44,069 bases of DNA from Pseudomonas viridiflava (GCF_900589395.1 NZ_UUIS01000058.1:94202-138270), one strand, 5' to 3'; counted from the first letter of the stretch, positions 8,270-17,468 are shown. Made by a program: numbers and translations. The notes: generated by a model not told the origin, from the letters alone.

Positions 8270-10654
8270 TTAGAAGGTCTGGCCCAGGGAGAATTGGAAC
8301 ACTTGGGTTTCCGAGTCGTCATCCGGCTTCTTGATCGGCATCGCCAGAGCAAAGCTCAGCGGGCCCAGCGCCGTGATCCAGGTGACGCCGACACCGACGG
8401 AGCTGGCCATGCCGGAGAAGTCGACGTCATTACATTCGACCTTCTGACCGTTCTTGGTTCTGCTGCTGTCGCAATTAGTGTCGAAAACGTTACCCACATC
8501 CCAGAATACGGAGGTGCGAAGGGAACGCTGGTCCTTGATGAACGGCAGCGGGAACATCAGTTCTACACCGCCTTGCACCAGGGCGTTGCCACCAAACGGC
8601 AGCGGATCCTGATCCGGGTCGGCAATAGTACCTGGTCGACCACCGTCAGCTTCACCCCTGCTAGGCGTACTGCGCGGGCCCAGCGTGCTGTCCTTGAAGC
8701 CACGTACCGAGTTGAAGCCACCGGCATAGTAGTTCTCGTAGAACGGCAGGCCGCTGGTCGAACCGTAGCCATCGCCGAAGCCCAGCTCGGTGTGCAGGCG
8801 CAGGGTGTAGGTGTCGTTGATCGGGTAGAAGTACTGCCCGCGGTAGTCGACCTTGAAGAACGACAGGTCGCTGCCCGGCAGGGTCGCTTCGGCCACCAGG
8901 CTTTGCGAGTGACCACGGGTCGCCAGCACACCCTTGTTCAGGGTCGATTCGGACCAGCCGATAGAGCCCTTGAAGTTGGTGAAGTTGCTGCCTTCTTTGT
9001 CGATGAAATCGAAGATTTCTTCGACGGTGTAGGTACCGGTCTTGATCTTGTCCTGCTGCACGTTCAGACCGTAGGTCAGGCGCGCCGTTTCGCTGATCGG
9101 GTAGCCCAGGCTGATGCCCGCGCCCATGCTGTCCACGGCGTAGCTGGCCACGTCGACATCGAGGTCGTCGTAGTCGGTGGTGCGGTAGAAGGCGTTATAG
9201 CCCAGGCTCACACCGTCCGGCGTGTAGTACGGATCGACGTAGCTGAAGTTGTAGCGGGTCTGGTATTCGCTGCGGGTCAGGCCGATGCTGACCTTGTTAC
9301 CGGTACCCAGGAAGTTGTTCTGGCTGATCGACCCCCCCAGGATCAGGCCGGCGCTCTGGGCGAAACCGACACTGGCGGTGATCGAACCCGAAGCCTGCTC
9401 TTCCACGGCGTAGTTGACGTCGACCTGGTCATCGGTACCCGGCACGGCTGGCGTTTCGACGTTGACTTCCTTGAAGAAGCCCAGGCGATCGAGGCGCACC
9501 TTCGACTGGTCGATCAGGTAGGTCGAAGCCCAGCCGCCTTCCATCTGGCGCATTTCGCGACGCAGCACTTCGTCGGCCGACTTGGTGTTGCCACGGAAGT
9601 TGATGCGGTTGACATAGGCACGCTTGCCCGGGTCGACCACGAAAGTGACGTCGACGGTACGGTCTTCGTTGTTCGGGGTCGGCACGCCGTTGACGTTGGC
9701 GAAGGTATAACCCTCGTTACCCAGGCGGCGGGTGATCAGCTCGGAGGTGGTGGTCATGACCTTGCGCGAGAACACCTGGCCGGGCTGTACCAGCAGCAGC
9801 GACTCGACCTGGTCTTCAGGCACTTTCAGGTCGCCGCTAAGCTTGACCGACTTGACGCTGTATTTCTCGCCCTCGTTGACGTTGACCGTGATGTACACGC
9901 TCTTCTTGTCAGGGGTGATCGACACCTGGGTGGAAGCGATGTCCATGTTGATGTAGCCGCGGTCCAGGTAGAACGAGCGCAGGCGCTCAAGGTCACCGGA
10001 GAGTTTTTCGCGGGCGTACTTGTCGTCGTTCTTGAAGAACGACAGCCAGTTGGTGGTCTTGAGCTCGAACAGGTCAACCAGTTCCTGCTCTGGGAATACG
10101 GTGTTGCCCACCACGTTGATGTGCTGGATGGCGGCCACGGTGCCTTCGTTGATGTCGATCTTCAGGCCCACGCGGTTGCGCGGCTGGGGAACGACTTCGG
10201 CCTTGACCTCGGCCGAGTAGCGGCCCTGCGCCACGTACTGGCGCTGCAGCTCGTTACGTACGCCTTCAAGGGTGGCACGCTGGAAGATCTCGCCTTCGGC
10301 CAGACCGGACTGTTTCAGGCCCTTCATCAGGTCTTCGGTGGAGATGGCCTTGTTGCCTTCGATCTCGATGCTGGCGACCGATGGACGCTCGACAACGGTG
10401 ATGACCAGAACGTTGCCTTCACGCCCCAGCTGGATGTCCTGGAAGAACCCGGTTTTGAACAGCGCACGAGTGGCTTCGACCAGACGGCCATCATCCGCGT
10501 TCTCGCCCACGTTAAGCGGCAAGGCGCCAAAGACGCTGCCGGCGGAAACCCGCTGCAGGCCATTGACACGGATATCGGAGATGGTGAAGGACTCGGCGTG
10601 AACTTCAGCGATCATCAGTGCGGCAAGAGCCGCAGTTAGCAGCAGACGTTTCAT
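8270..10654 (-). CDS. bamA: outer membrane assembly factor BamA
   Basis: Core of the BAM complex, which folds beta-barrel proteins into the outer membrane; essential. I chose ATG 10654 (MKRLLLTAALAALMIAEVHA) because it starts a signal peptide and has AGGA 5 bases upstream. That gives 794 residues, the normal length. After the signal come five POTRA domains (to about residue 420; the first begins FTISDIRVNGLQRVS). A 16-strand barrel follows. It includes the conserved loop-6 motif VRGF near residue 648 (NSVRGFKDSTLGP) and ends in the C-terminal Phe signature (FSLGQTF). A terminator-like hairpin lies between rseP and this gene. Confidence 0.98.
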   Translation of the reverse strand: MKRLLLTAALAALMIAEVHAESFTISDIRVNGLQRVSAGSVFGALPLNVGENADDGRLVEATRALFKTGFFQDIQLGREGNVLVITVVERPSVASIEIEGNKAISTEDLMKGLKQSGLAEGEIFQRATLEGVRNELQRQYVAQGRYSAEVKAEVVPQPRNRVGLKIDINEGTVAAIQHINVVGNTVFPEQELVDLFELKTTNWLSFFKNDDKYAREKLSGDLERLRSFYLDRGYINMDIASTQVSITPDKKSVYITVNVNEGEKYSVKSVKLSGDLKVPEDQVESLLLVQPGQVFSRKVMTTTSELITRRLGNEGYTFANVNGVPTPNNEDRTVDVTFVVDPGKRAYVNRINFRGNTKSADEVLRREMRQMEGGWASTYLIDQSKVRLDRLGFFKEVNVETPAVPGTDDQVDVNYAVEEQASGSITASVGFAQSAGLILGGSISQNNFLGTGNKVSIGLTRSEYQTRYNFSYVDPYYTPDGVSLGYNAFYRTTDYDDLDVDVASYAVDSMGAGISLGYPISETARLTYGLNVQQDKIKTGTYTVEEIFDFIDKEGSNFTNFKGSIGWSESTLNKGVLATRGHSQSLVAEATLPGSDLSFFKVDYRGQYFYPINDTYTLRLHTELGFGDGYGSTSGLPFYENYYAGGFNSVRGFKDSTLGPRSTPSRGEADGGRPGTIADPDQDPLPFGGNALVQGGVELMFPLPFIKDQRSLRTSVFWDVGNVFDTNCDSSRTKNGQKVECNDVDFSGMASSVGVGVTWITALGPLSFALAMPIKKPDDDSETQVFQFSLGQTF

Positions 10655-10675
10655 GAAGTCCTTTATTCCAACTGG

Positions 10676-10705
10676 CAATAAACAAACTGCCGCCTCAGGC
10701 GGCAG
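10676..10705 (-). terminator. intrinsic terminator between rseP and bamA
   Basis: Read on the minus strand, an 8-bp perfect GC stem (CTGCCGCC/GGCGGCAG, 3-base loop, 10687-10705) is followed by TTTGTTTATT. This is a standard Rho-independent shape just after the rseP stop. It would reduce read-through into bamA and implies that bamA has some independent transcription. Confidence 0.75.
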
Positions 10706-10726
10706 ATTCGCAATGGAGCGAAACTT

Positions 10727-12079
10727 TCAGAGTCGACCCAGATCGTTGACCAGTGCGAGCAACATGACGCCCACTACCAGACTGATACCAATCTGAACAC
10801 CCCAACCCTGTACCTTTTCCGAAAGAGGACGCCCGCGGGCCCATTCGATCAGATAAAACAGCAAATGCCCCCCATCCAGTACTGGAATAGGCAGCAAATT
10901 GAGAACCCCCAGGCTTATGCTCAGATAGGCCAGGAAATTCAGGAAGTCACCCACGCCCGACTGGGCCGAAGCGCCCGCCACTTTAGCAATGGTTATCGGT
11001 CCGCTCAAGTTTTTTACAGACAGCTCCCCGAACAACATTTTCTTCAGCGACTCAAGCGTCAGTACGCTCATGGTCCAGGTACGCCTGAAGCCTTCTGCCA
11101 CCGCTTCCAGGGGTCCATAGCTGACTTCACGCAGCATCTCGGCCGGCCACTGGCCGCCCTTGACGCCCGCCCCCAGGTAACCGGTGGCCGCTTCGCCTTC
11201 ACCGCGTGCGGCCAGGGTCAGGGGTACGACGACCGTTGCACCGTCACGCTCGACGGTCACGGCGATACGCGCATCGGGGCGCTCGCGCACCCAGTCGACC
11301 ACTTGCTGCCACTCGCTCACCGGCTGCTCGTCCAGCGCCACCAATCGATCACCGGTCTTCAGGCCGGCCGCCTGCGCAGGGCCCTTGCCGTCAAGTTCGG
11401 CAAGCACCGGCGCCAGCGCCGGGCGCCACGGCTGGATGCCCAGCGAACGGATCGGGTCGGGCTCTTCGGAGCCCTTGAGCCAATCCTTGAGTACCAACTG
11501 ATGCGAGCTGTCGGCACTGGCGCCCTGTTCACGCACCGTGACATTGATGGTCCCGCTCTCACCCAGCCGGCGAACCAGCTGCAGGTTGACCGCTGACCAG
11601 CCCACGGTAGGCTTGCCATCGACCGCCACGATTTCCTGGCCCGCATTCAAGCCGCCCAGTTGCGCAATGCTGTCAGGCGCCACGGTGCCGATGACTGGCT
11701 TGACCTGCTGGCTGCCCAGCATGGCCAGCGCCCAGAAGAACACGATGGCCAGCAGAAAGTTGGCTATGGGACCTGCCGCGACGATGGCAATGCGCTGATA
11801 GACCGTCTTGCGATTGAACGACTGCCCGGCCATCTCGGGCGGCACAGGCCCTTCACGCTCGTCCAGCATCTTGACGTAGCCACCCAGCGGTATGGCCGCC
11901 ACGACGAACTCGGTGCCCTGGCGGTCATGCCAGCGCACCAGCGGCATGCCAAAACCTACCGAAAACCGCAATACCTTGACGCCGCAGCGCCGCGCCACCC
12001 AGAAGTGGCCGAACTCGTGGAACGTCACCAGTACACCCAGGGCCACCAGGGTCCCGAGGATCATATATAACGCGCTCAT
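10727..12079 (-). CDS. rseP: site-2 protease RseP
   Basis: Inner-membrane zinc metalloprotease that makes the second cut in anti-sigma factor RseA/MucA and so releases sigma E/AlgU during envelope stress. The 450 residues match the family. H21-E22-x-x-H25 (FHEFGH) in the first membrane helix and LLPIPVLDGGHL near the C-terminus form the zinc site. Two PDZ domains lie between (about 115-310, with GLNAGQEIVAVDGK and GLKTGDRLVALDEQ). The start has GGAG 7 bases upstream (GGAGAAACTGA). It is placed between dxr and bamA, as in other gammaproteobacteria. In Pseudomonas the homologue (MucP) is tied to alginate control. Confidence 0.97.
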   Translation of the reverse strand: MSALYMILGTLVALGVLVTFHEFGHFWVARRCGVKVLRFSVGFGMPLVRWHDRQGTEFVVAAIPLGGYVKMLDEREGPVPPEMAGQSFNRKTVYQRIAIVAAGPIANFLLAIVFFWALAMLGSQQVKPVIGTVAPDSIAQLGGLNAGQEIVAVDGKPTVGWSAVNLQLVRRLGESGTINVTVREQGASADSSHQLVLKDWLKGSEEPDPIRSLGIQPWRPALAPVLAELDGKGPAQAAGLKTGDRLVALDEQPVSEWQQVVDWVRERPDARIAVTVERDGATVVVPLTLAARGEGEAATGYLGAGVKGGQWPAEMLREVSYGPLEAVAEGFRRTWTMSVLTLESLKKMLFGELSVKNLSGPITIAKVAGASAQSGVGDFLNFLAYLSISLGVLNLLPIPVLDGGHLLFYLIEWARGRPLSEKVQGWGVQIGISLVVGVMLLALVNDLGRL

Positions 12080-12170
12080 TCAGTTTCTCCGGGGACCGGT
12101 TTGCATGCCGGCATCAATCATTGAAGGCCTGTACAGCCACCCCTGACACATGATCCGACCGTCCATGGAC

Positions 12171-13361
12171 TTATCGCGCATGGTGCTCCAGCCATTGCAC
12201 GGCCAGCACCCGCGCCCTGGCATCCATCGCGAATACCGTCTCCAGCTCATCGAGTGCGACCACCGGCTCACGCGACAACACTGACTCGATGATACTGGCG
12301 ATCTGCAAGTAGCCGATGCGCCCCTCGAGAAAGGCCGCCACTGCCACTTCGTTGGCCGCATTGAGCATCGCCGGCGCGCTGCCGCCCGCTTCAGCCGCCT
12401 GCCGCGCCAGGCGCAGGCAGGGAAACCGCTGTTCGTCGGGCGCCTGGAAGTCCAGTTGGCCGATACGGAACAGGTCCAGCGGCGCCACGCCCGAATCGAT
12501 GCGCGCCGGCCAGGCCAGAGCATTGGCAATGGGTGTGCGCATGTCGGGGTTGCCGAGCTGGGCCAGCACGGAACCATCGACGTAATCGACCAGCGAGTGG
12601 ATCACACTTTGCGGATGGATGACCACCTCGACCTGATCAGGACGAGCATCGAACAGCCAGCAGGCCTCGATCAGCTCCAGCCCCTTGTTCATCATGGTCG
12701 CCGAGTCGACGGAAATCTTGCGCCCCATTGACCACACCGGATGCGCACAGGCCTGCTCGGGCGTGACCGCTTGCAACTGTTCCAGCGGCGTCTGGCGAAA
12801 GGGCCCGCCGGAGGCTGTCAGCAGGATGCGACGCACACCGACCGCGCCCAGGCCACGGGCAAAGTCCTGCGGCAGGCACTGGAAGATCGCATTGTGCTCG
12901 CTGTCGATGGGCAGCAGCACCGCGCCACTGCGGCGTACGGCCTGCATGAACAGCGCACCGGACATCACCAGTGCTTCCTTGTTGGCCAGCAGCACTTTCT
13001 TGCCGGCCTCGACCGCCGCCAGCGTGGGACGCAACCCAGCCGCACCGACGATGGCCGCCATCACGGCATCGACTTGCGGGTGGGCCGCGACTTCACACAG
13101 GCCACCCTCCCCCACCAGCACACCGGTGTCCAGCCCGGCACTGCGCAGACCCTCCTGCAGGCGACCGGCCGCCTCGGTGGTCGGCACCACGGCAAAGCGT
13201 GGACGGTGCACCACACACAGCTGCAGCAGCTCGTCGAGCCGTGCAAAGCCGGTCAGGGCGAAAACCTGATAAAGATCGGGATGACGCGCCACAACGTCCA
13301 GCGTGCTCAGGCCGATCGAACCTGTCGCACCCAGCACCGTGATCTGTTGGGGCAGACTCAC
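12171..13361 (-). CDS. dxr: 1-deoxy-D-xylulose 5-phosphate reductoisomerase
   Basis: Second step of the MEP isoprenoid pathway: converts DXP to MEP with NADPH. I chose GTG 13361 because it overlaps the cdsA stop by 4 bases (GTGA) and opens with MSLPQQITVLGATGSIG, the family N-terminus. That gives 396 residues, the expected size. The NADPH motif GATGSIG is at 11-17. The metal and substrate segments are PIDSEHNAIFQCL and GRKISVDSATMMNKGLE. An upstream in-frame start (13385) would add eight unrelated residues. It supplies the precursor that uppS, two genes upstream, builds into undecaprenyl diphosphate. Confidence 0.96.
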   Translation of the reverse strand: MSLPQQITVLGATGSIGLSTLDVVARHPDLYQVFALTGFARLDELLQLCVVHRPRFAVVPTTEAAGRLQEGLRSAGLDTGVLVGEGGLCEVAAHPQVDAVMAAIVGAAGLRPTLAAVEAGKKVLLANKEALVMSGALFMQAVRRSGAVLLPIDSEHNAIFQCLPQDFARGLGAVGVRRILLTASGGPFRQTPLEQLQAVTPEQACAHPVWSMGRKISVDSATMMNKGLELIEACWLFDARPDQVEVVIHPQSVIHSLVDYVDGSVLAQLGNPDMRTPIANALAWPARIDSGVAPLDLFRIGQLDFQAPDEQRFPCLRLARQAAEAGGSAPAMLNAANEVAVAAFLEGRIGYLQIASIIESVLSREPVVALDELETVFAMDARARVLAVQWLEHHAR

Positions 13362-14173
13362 ATCACACCCCAGTCGGCGGCCCACAGCAGTACCGCAAAC
13401 ACCGGGACGGCCGCCGTCAGGCTGTCGATCCGGTCCAGCACGCCGCCGTGACCAGGCAGTAGATTGCTGCTGTCCTTGACCCCGGACTGACGCTTGAACA
13501 TGCTTTCGGTCAGGTCGCCCACCACGGAAATCAGCACGATGATGGCCGTGGCCAGCAGTCCGGCGATGAACTGGCCGAACGACCAGTCGCGCATCAGACC
13601 GACCACCACAGTGATTATCAGCGTGACCGCCAGCCCGCCATACACCCCTTCCCAGCTCTTGCCCGGACTGACCTTGGGTGCCAGCTTGCGCTTGCCCAGG
13701 GCCTTGCCGGTGAAATAGGCGCCGATGTCGGCGGCCCAGACCAGCACCATCACCGACAGGATCAGCCAGTTACCCAGCGGCCATTGCTTGATCAGCACCA
13801 GGCCCTGCCAGGCCGGCAGCAGGATCAGCAAACCGATCGCCAGCTTGCACACTGCGCTGGCCCAGTGGTCGCTGGACTCAGGAAAGGTCAGCACCAGCCA
13901 GGTCGCCAGCAGCCACCAGATGACAGCCGCCGTCAGCACCCAGGGCGCCAGGCCCGGCAGCAGATACAACAGAAACAGCAGCACCGCGACAGCGGCGGCA
14001 TAGCCCATGCGCATCGACTGGCTGGTGAAGCCGGCCAGTCGAGCCCACTCCCATCCGCCCAGCACGACGACCAGGCCGATGAACAGGGCAAAGCTTGCCC
14101 CCTTGAGCAGGAAGAACCCGCACAAGGCAATCGGCAACAGGATAAGGGCGGTGATAATCCGTTGTTTGAGCAT
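13358..14173 (-). CDS. cdsA: phosphatidate cytidylyltransferase
   Basis: Makes CDP-diacylglycerol from phosphatidic acid and CTP, the branch point for all phospholipids; an integral inner-membrane enzyme. ATG 14173 overlaps the uppS stop (TGATG) and gives 271 residues. A longer frame to 14371 lies inside uppS and is not used. Several membrane helices are visible (for example ITALILLPIALCGFFLL and ALFIGLVVVLGGWEWA). The C-terminus carries the CdsA signature, seen as ESMFKRQSGVKDSS followed by LLPGHGGVLDRIDS. It couples directly to dxr. Confidence 0.96.
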   Translation of the reverse strand: MLKQRIITALILLPIALCGFFLLKGASFALFIGLVVVLGGWEWARLAGFTSQSMRMGYAAAVAVLLFLLYLLPGLAPWVLTAAVIWWLLATWLVLTFPESSDHWASAVCKLAIGLLILLPAWQGLVLIKQWPLGNWLILSVMVLVWAADIGAYFTGKALGKRKLAPKVSPGKSWEGVYGGLAVTLIITVVVGLMRDWSFGQFIAGLLATAIIVLISVVGDLTESMFKRQSGVKDSSNLLPGHGGVLDRIDSLTAAVPVFAVLLWAADWGVM

Positions 14174-14928
14174 CAGGCGCGGGCTCCGGCTTCTACCTGT
14201 TCGCTGGTCTTCCCGAAGCGACGTTGGCGTGAAGCGAAATCGGCCAGCGCTGCGCGCATGGCGTCGTGTTTGAAGTCCGGCCAGAAGAGGTCGGAGAAAT
14301 ACAGCTCGGCATAGGCCAGCTGCCAGAGCAGGAAATTGCTGACGCGCCGCTCGCCGCCGGTACGAATGCACAGGTCAGGCAACGGCAGATCACCGGTGGA
14401 CAGGCAGGCCTGCAACAGCCCCGGCGTAATGTCCTCGGGCTGCAGATGCCCTGCCTGTACTTCGCGCGCCAGACGCTGGGCAGCCTGGGCAATGTCCCAC
14501 TGACCGCCATAGTTGGCCGCGATCTGCAGGATGAAGCGCTCGTTGCCGGCGGTAAACTGCTCGGCATCGCGCATGGCGGCCTGCAGCTCGGGGTGAAAGC
14601 GCGAGCGATCACCGATGATCCGCAGGGAAATGCCATTGTCGTTCAAGCGACGCGTCTCACGACGCAAGGCGCTGAGGAACAGTTCCATCAACGCCCCGAC
14701 CTCATCGGCCGGTCGCTGCCAGTTCTCGCTGGAGAAGGCAAACAGGGTGAGCACTTCGACCTTGGCCTCGGCACACACCTCGATAACGGCGCGTACCGCA
14801 TCCACACCGGCCTTGTGCCCGGCGATACCGGGCAGCAGGCGCCTCTTGGCCCAGCGATTGTTACCATCCATGATAATCGCGACGTGTCGCGGCACCGAAG
14901 ACAGCACCGCTTGCTTGGTCTTTTCCAT
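14173..14928 (-). CDS. uppS: undecaprenyl diphosphate synthase (cis-prenyltransferase)
   Basis: Condenses isopentenyl diphosphate onto farnesyl diphosphate to give C55 undecaprenyl diphosphate, the lipid carrier for peptidoglycan and LPS O-antigen. It has 251 residues. The family motif HVAIIMDGNNRWAKRR carries the catalytic Asp (D21). LTLFAFSSENWQRP and the C-terminal DLCIRTGGERRVSNFLLWQLAYAELYF are the other conserved blocks. The start lies 16 bases after the frr stop, and the stop shares a base with the cdsA start. Confidence 0.97.
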   Translation of the reverse strand: MEKTKQAVLSSVPRHVAIIMDGNNRWAKRRLLPGIAGHKAGVDAVRAVIEVCAEAKVEVLTLFAFSSENWQRPADEVGALMELFLSALRRETRRLNDNGISLRIIGDRSRFHPELQAAMRDAEQFTAGNERFILQIAANYGGQWDIAQAAQRLAREVQAGHLQPEDITPGLLQACLSTGDLPLPDLCIRTGGERRVSNFLLWQLAYAELYFSDLFWPDFKHDAMRAALADFASRQRRFGKTSEQVEAGARA

Positions 14929-14944
14929 TAAAACGCACCGAGCC

Positions 14945-15502
14945 TTATACGGCCATCAGGTCGGCTTCTTTCTGCTTGACCGCCACTTCGATCTCGGCAA
15001 CGAACTTGTCAGTCAGTTTCTGGATTTCTTCAGCGGCGCGACGCTCTTCGTCTTCGCTGATTTCCTTTTCCTTGACCAGATCCTTGTACTGGCTCAGGGC
15101 GTCGCGGCGGATGTTGCGCACCGCTACGCGGGCATCCTCGGCGGCATCGCGGGCCTGCTTGGTGAAACCCTTGCGGGTCTCTTCGGTCAGGGCCGGCATG
15201 GAAATCAGCAGCAACTCACCCAGATTGGTCGGGTTGAGGTTCAGACCTGCACTGCCGATGGCCTTGTCGACCGCCGCCAGCATGCTGCGCTCGAACGCCA
15301 CCACTTGCAGGGTGCGCGAGTCCTTGACCGTGATATTGGCAACCTGCTTGATCGGCGTTTCGGAACCGTAATAAGGCACCATCACGCCTTCCAGAATGCT
15401 GGGGTGAGCCTTGCCGGTGCGGATGCGACCGAACGCATGGCTCAGGGACTCCAGGCTTTTCTGCATGCGCTCCTGGGCGTCCTTCTTGATTTCGTTGATC
15501 AT
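14945..15502 (-). CDS. frr: ribosome recycling factor
   Basis: Works with EF-G to split post-termination 70S ribosomes. The 185 residues are the exact family size. The sequence starts MINEIKKDAQERMQKSLESL and holds FGRIRTGKAHPSIL, the conserved first helix. The C-terminal long helix ends EVAVKQKEADLMAV. Its start codon shares one base with the pyrH stop (TAATG), so translation is probably coupled. The order rpsB-tsf-pyrH-frr is one of the most conserved bacterial gene strings. Confidence 0.98.
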   Translation of the reverse strand: MINEIKKDAQERMQKSLESLSHAFGRIRTGKAHPSILEGVMVPYYGSETPIKQVANITVKDSRTLQVVAFERSMLAAVDKAIGSAGLNLNPTNLGELLLISMPALTEETRKGFTKQARDAAEDARVAVRNIRRDALSQYKDLVKEKEISEDEERRAAEEIQKLTDKFVAEIEVAVKQKEADLMAV

Positions 15503-16242
15503 TATTGAACTTCCTCGATCAGGGTTCCTTCAGCGCCACCGTGCACGATATTGAGCAGGGCGCCAGGCTTGTTCATGTTGAAGACGCGCAACGGCATCTT
15601 GTGGTCGCGGCACAGGCAGATGGCCGTCAGGTCCATGACCCCCAGCTTGCGATCCAGCACTTCATCGTAGGTCAGATGATCGAACTTCTCGGCATTGGGA
15701 TCCTTGAACGGATCGGCAGTGTAGACACCATCGACCTTGGTCGCCTTGAGCACGACGTCGGCATCGATTTCGATGGCCCGTAGGCAAGCGGCCGAATCGG
15801 TGGTGAAGAACGGGTTACCGGTGCCGGCGGCGAAGATGACGACTTCCTTAGCGCTCAGGTGGCGCATGGCCTTGCGACGATCGTAATGATCGGTCACCCC
15901 GACCATGGAAATGGCGGACATCACGATGGCCGTGATATTGGCACGCTCCAGCGCATCGCGCATGGCCAGTGCGTTCATCACCGTGGCCAGCATGCCCATG
16001 TGATCGCCGGTGACCCGGTCCATGCCGGCCGCACTGAGGGCTGCACCACGAAACAGGTTGCCGCCGCCAATGACCAGGCCGACCTGCACACCGATACCTA
16101 CCAGTTGACCCACTTCAAGCGCCATGCGATCAAGCACTTTGGGGTCGATTCCGAATTCCTCGGAGCCCATCAGGGCCTCGCCGCTAAGCTTGAGTAGAAT
16201 GCGTTTATAGCGAGCCTGATGACCACTGCTCTGCTGAGCCAT
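15502..16242 (-). CDS. pyrH: UMP kinase
   Basis: Phosphorylates UMP to UDP in pyrimidine nucleotide synthesis; hexameric amino acid kinase fold, activated by GTP and inhibited by UTP in the family. It has 246 residues. The N-terminal P-loop-like KLSGEALMG, GLVIGGGNLFRGA, the MGMLATVMNALAM stretch and TGNPFFTTDSAA are diagnostic. The ATG has AGGAGA upstream at a normal distance. It follows the tsf terminator, so it probably has its own promoter in the 16243-16387 gap. Confidence 0.97.
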   Translation of the reverse strand: MAQQSSGHQARYKRILLKLSGEALMGSEEFGIDPKVLDRMALEVGQLVGIGVQVGLVIGGGNLFRGAALSAAGMDRVTGDHMGMLATVMNALAMRDALERANITAIVMSAISMVGVTDHYDRRKAMRHLSAKEVVIFAAGTGNPFFTTDSAACLRAIEIDADVVLKATKVDGVYTADPFKDPNAEKFDHLTYDEVLDRKLGVMDLTAICLCRDHKMPLRVFNMNKPGALLNIVHGGAEGTLIEEVQ

Positions 16243-16283
16243 TGCGAATCTCTCCTGCGGCGTTACTTGATAATGAAATCCGT

Positions 16284-16301
16284 GCAGGCCCCAAGGCCTG
16301 C
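16284..16301. repeat. palindrome upstream of pyrH
   Basis: GCAGGCC and GGCCTGC form a perfect 7-bp stem with a 4-base loop, 42 bases before the pyrH start. On the minus strand a TTGACG (16301-16306) directly precedes it and could be a -35 box, but I see no good -10 box at the right distance. The rest of 16243-16387 shows nothing else clear. Confidence 0.4.
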
Positions 16302-16387
16302 GTCAACTCTAGTCCGGCCCTGCGCAGGCGCCAGAAAATGCTGCCTTGCAGACTGCTTCTACGAGAAAAAATTCCCTTTTCTTCTTT

Positions 16388-16422
16388 GAAAAAGAGGCCG
16401 CGCGCTTCAGCGGGCAGCCTCT
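16388..16422 (-). terminator. intrinsic terminator after tsf
   Basis: Read on the minus strand, AGAGGC pairs with GCCTCT. The stem continues through a GC-rich inner part with one mismatch and a TGAA loop, and is followed by TTTTTC. It starts 22 bases after the tsf stop and fits a Rho-independent terminator that separates tsf from pyrH. Confidence 0.8.
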
Positions 16423-16443
16423 CTTGCGACGTGTGAAACCGTC

Positions 16444-17307
16444 TTACTTCTTGCTGGCAGCGACTTGGGCAGCCACTTCTTCAGCGAAGTTGTCGACCGG
16501 CTTCTCGATGCCTTCGCCCACTTTGAAGTAGGTGAAGGAAACGATTTCGGCGCCGGCTTTCTTGGCCAGTTCACCGACCTTGATTTCCGGGTTCTTGACG
16601 AACGCTTGCTCGACCAGACTGGCTTCGGCCAGGAACTTGGTGATACGACCCTTCACCATGTTCTCGACGATGTTTTCCGGCTTGCCCTTGATCTTGTCTT
16701 CGTTCAGTTGCAGGAAGACATTCTTCTCGCGCTCGATCGCTTCGGCCGACACTTCCGATGGCAGCAGGAACTCGGGGTTGGTCGCCGCCACGTGCATGGC
16801 GATGTCCTTGGCCAGCTCGCTGTCGCCGCCCTTGAGGACCACGACCACGCCGATCTTGTTGCCGTGCAGGTACGAACCCAGCACGTCGCCTTCAACGCGG
16901 GCCAGACGACGGATGTTGACGTTCTCGCCAGTCTTGCCGACCAGGACCAGACGGGCCTCTTCCTGCGCAGCAATCAGTGGCTCGACGGTGGTCAGCTTCT
17001 CGGCGAAGGCTTTCTCGACGCTGGCAGCAACGAATGCCTTGAAGTCGTCTTGCAGGGCCAGGAAGTCGGTCTGCGAGTTGACTTCCAGCAGGACAGCGGC
17101 TTTACCGTCGTCCTTGATGGCAATGGCGCCTTCAGCAGCGACGTTGCCGGCTTTCTTGGCAGCCTTGATGGCACCGGAAGCACGCATGTCGTCGATCGCT
17201 TTTTCGATGTCGCCGCCAGCCTTGGTCAAGGCCTTTTTGCAATCCATCATGCCTTCGCCGGTACGCTCGCGCAGTTCTTTGACCAGCGCCGCAGTAATCT
17301 CTGCCAT
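16444..17307 (-). CDS. tsf: elongation factor Ts
   Basis: Guanine nucleotide exchange factor for EF-Tu. ATG 17307 (MAEITAALVKELRERTG) has AGAGGA 7 bases upstream and gives 287 residues, the usual length. A longer frame to 17364 adds 19 residues unlike the family. The N-terminal UBA-like domain contains RTGEGMMDCKKAL. The core has VLLEVNSQTDFLA and HVAATNPEFL. The C-terminal module ends with a helical tail. It is separated from rpsB by a strong terminator, so it may be made from read-through or from its own promoter in 17308-17439. Confidence 0.98.
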   Translation of the reverse strand: MAEITAALVKELRERTGEGMMDCKKALTKAGGDIEKAIDDMRASGAIKAAKKAGNVAAEGAIAIKDDGKAAVLLEVNSQTDFLALQDDFKAFVAASVEKAFAEKLTTVEPLIAAQEEARLVLVGKTGENVNIRRLARVEGDVLGSYLHGNKIGVVVVLKGGDSELAKDIAMHVAATNPEFLLPSEVSAEAIEREKNVFLQLNEDKIKGKPENIVENMVKGRITKFLAEASLVEQAFVKNPEIKVGELAKKAGAEIVSFTYFKVGEGIEKPVDNFAEEVAAQVAASKK

Positions 17308-17439
17308 TTCAAAATCCTCTTGGAAAGGTCTTAAACCAAACCACCCGAACATGCGGGTGTTCAAATTCTTGGAAAACCATCGTGACAGTCACAGATGACA
17401 AGCAGACCGTGACCTGGCCACTGGATGTTTTCCGAGGTG

Positions 17440-17468
17440 GCAAAAAGGGGGCCTAGCCCCCTTTTTGC
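17440..17468 (-). terminator. perfect 12-bp hairpin between rpsB and tsf
   Basis: The arms 17440-17451 and 17457-17468 are perfectly complementary (GCAAAAAGGGGG against CCCCCTTTTTGC) with a 5-base loop. It lies 30 bases after the rpsB stop. On the minus strand the five G-C pairs are followed by TTTTT, the form of an intrinsic terminator. The stem is symmetric, so it could act on either strand, but only the minus strand has a gene ending here. Confidence 0.85.

Noticed and set aside
8189..10639. An 816-codon plus-strand frame opposite bamA
   Set aside because: Same codon-bias shadow; the minus-strand BamA has signal peptide, POTRA domains, VRGF and C-terminal Phe.
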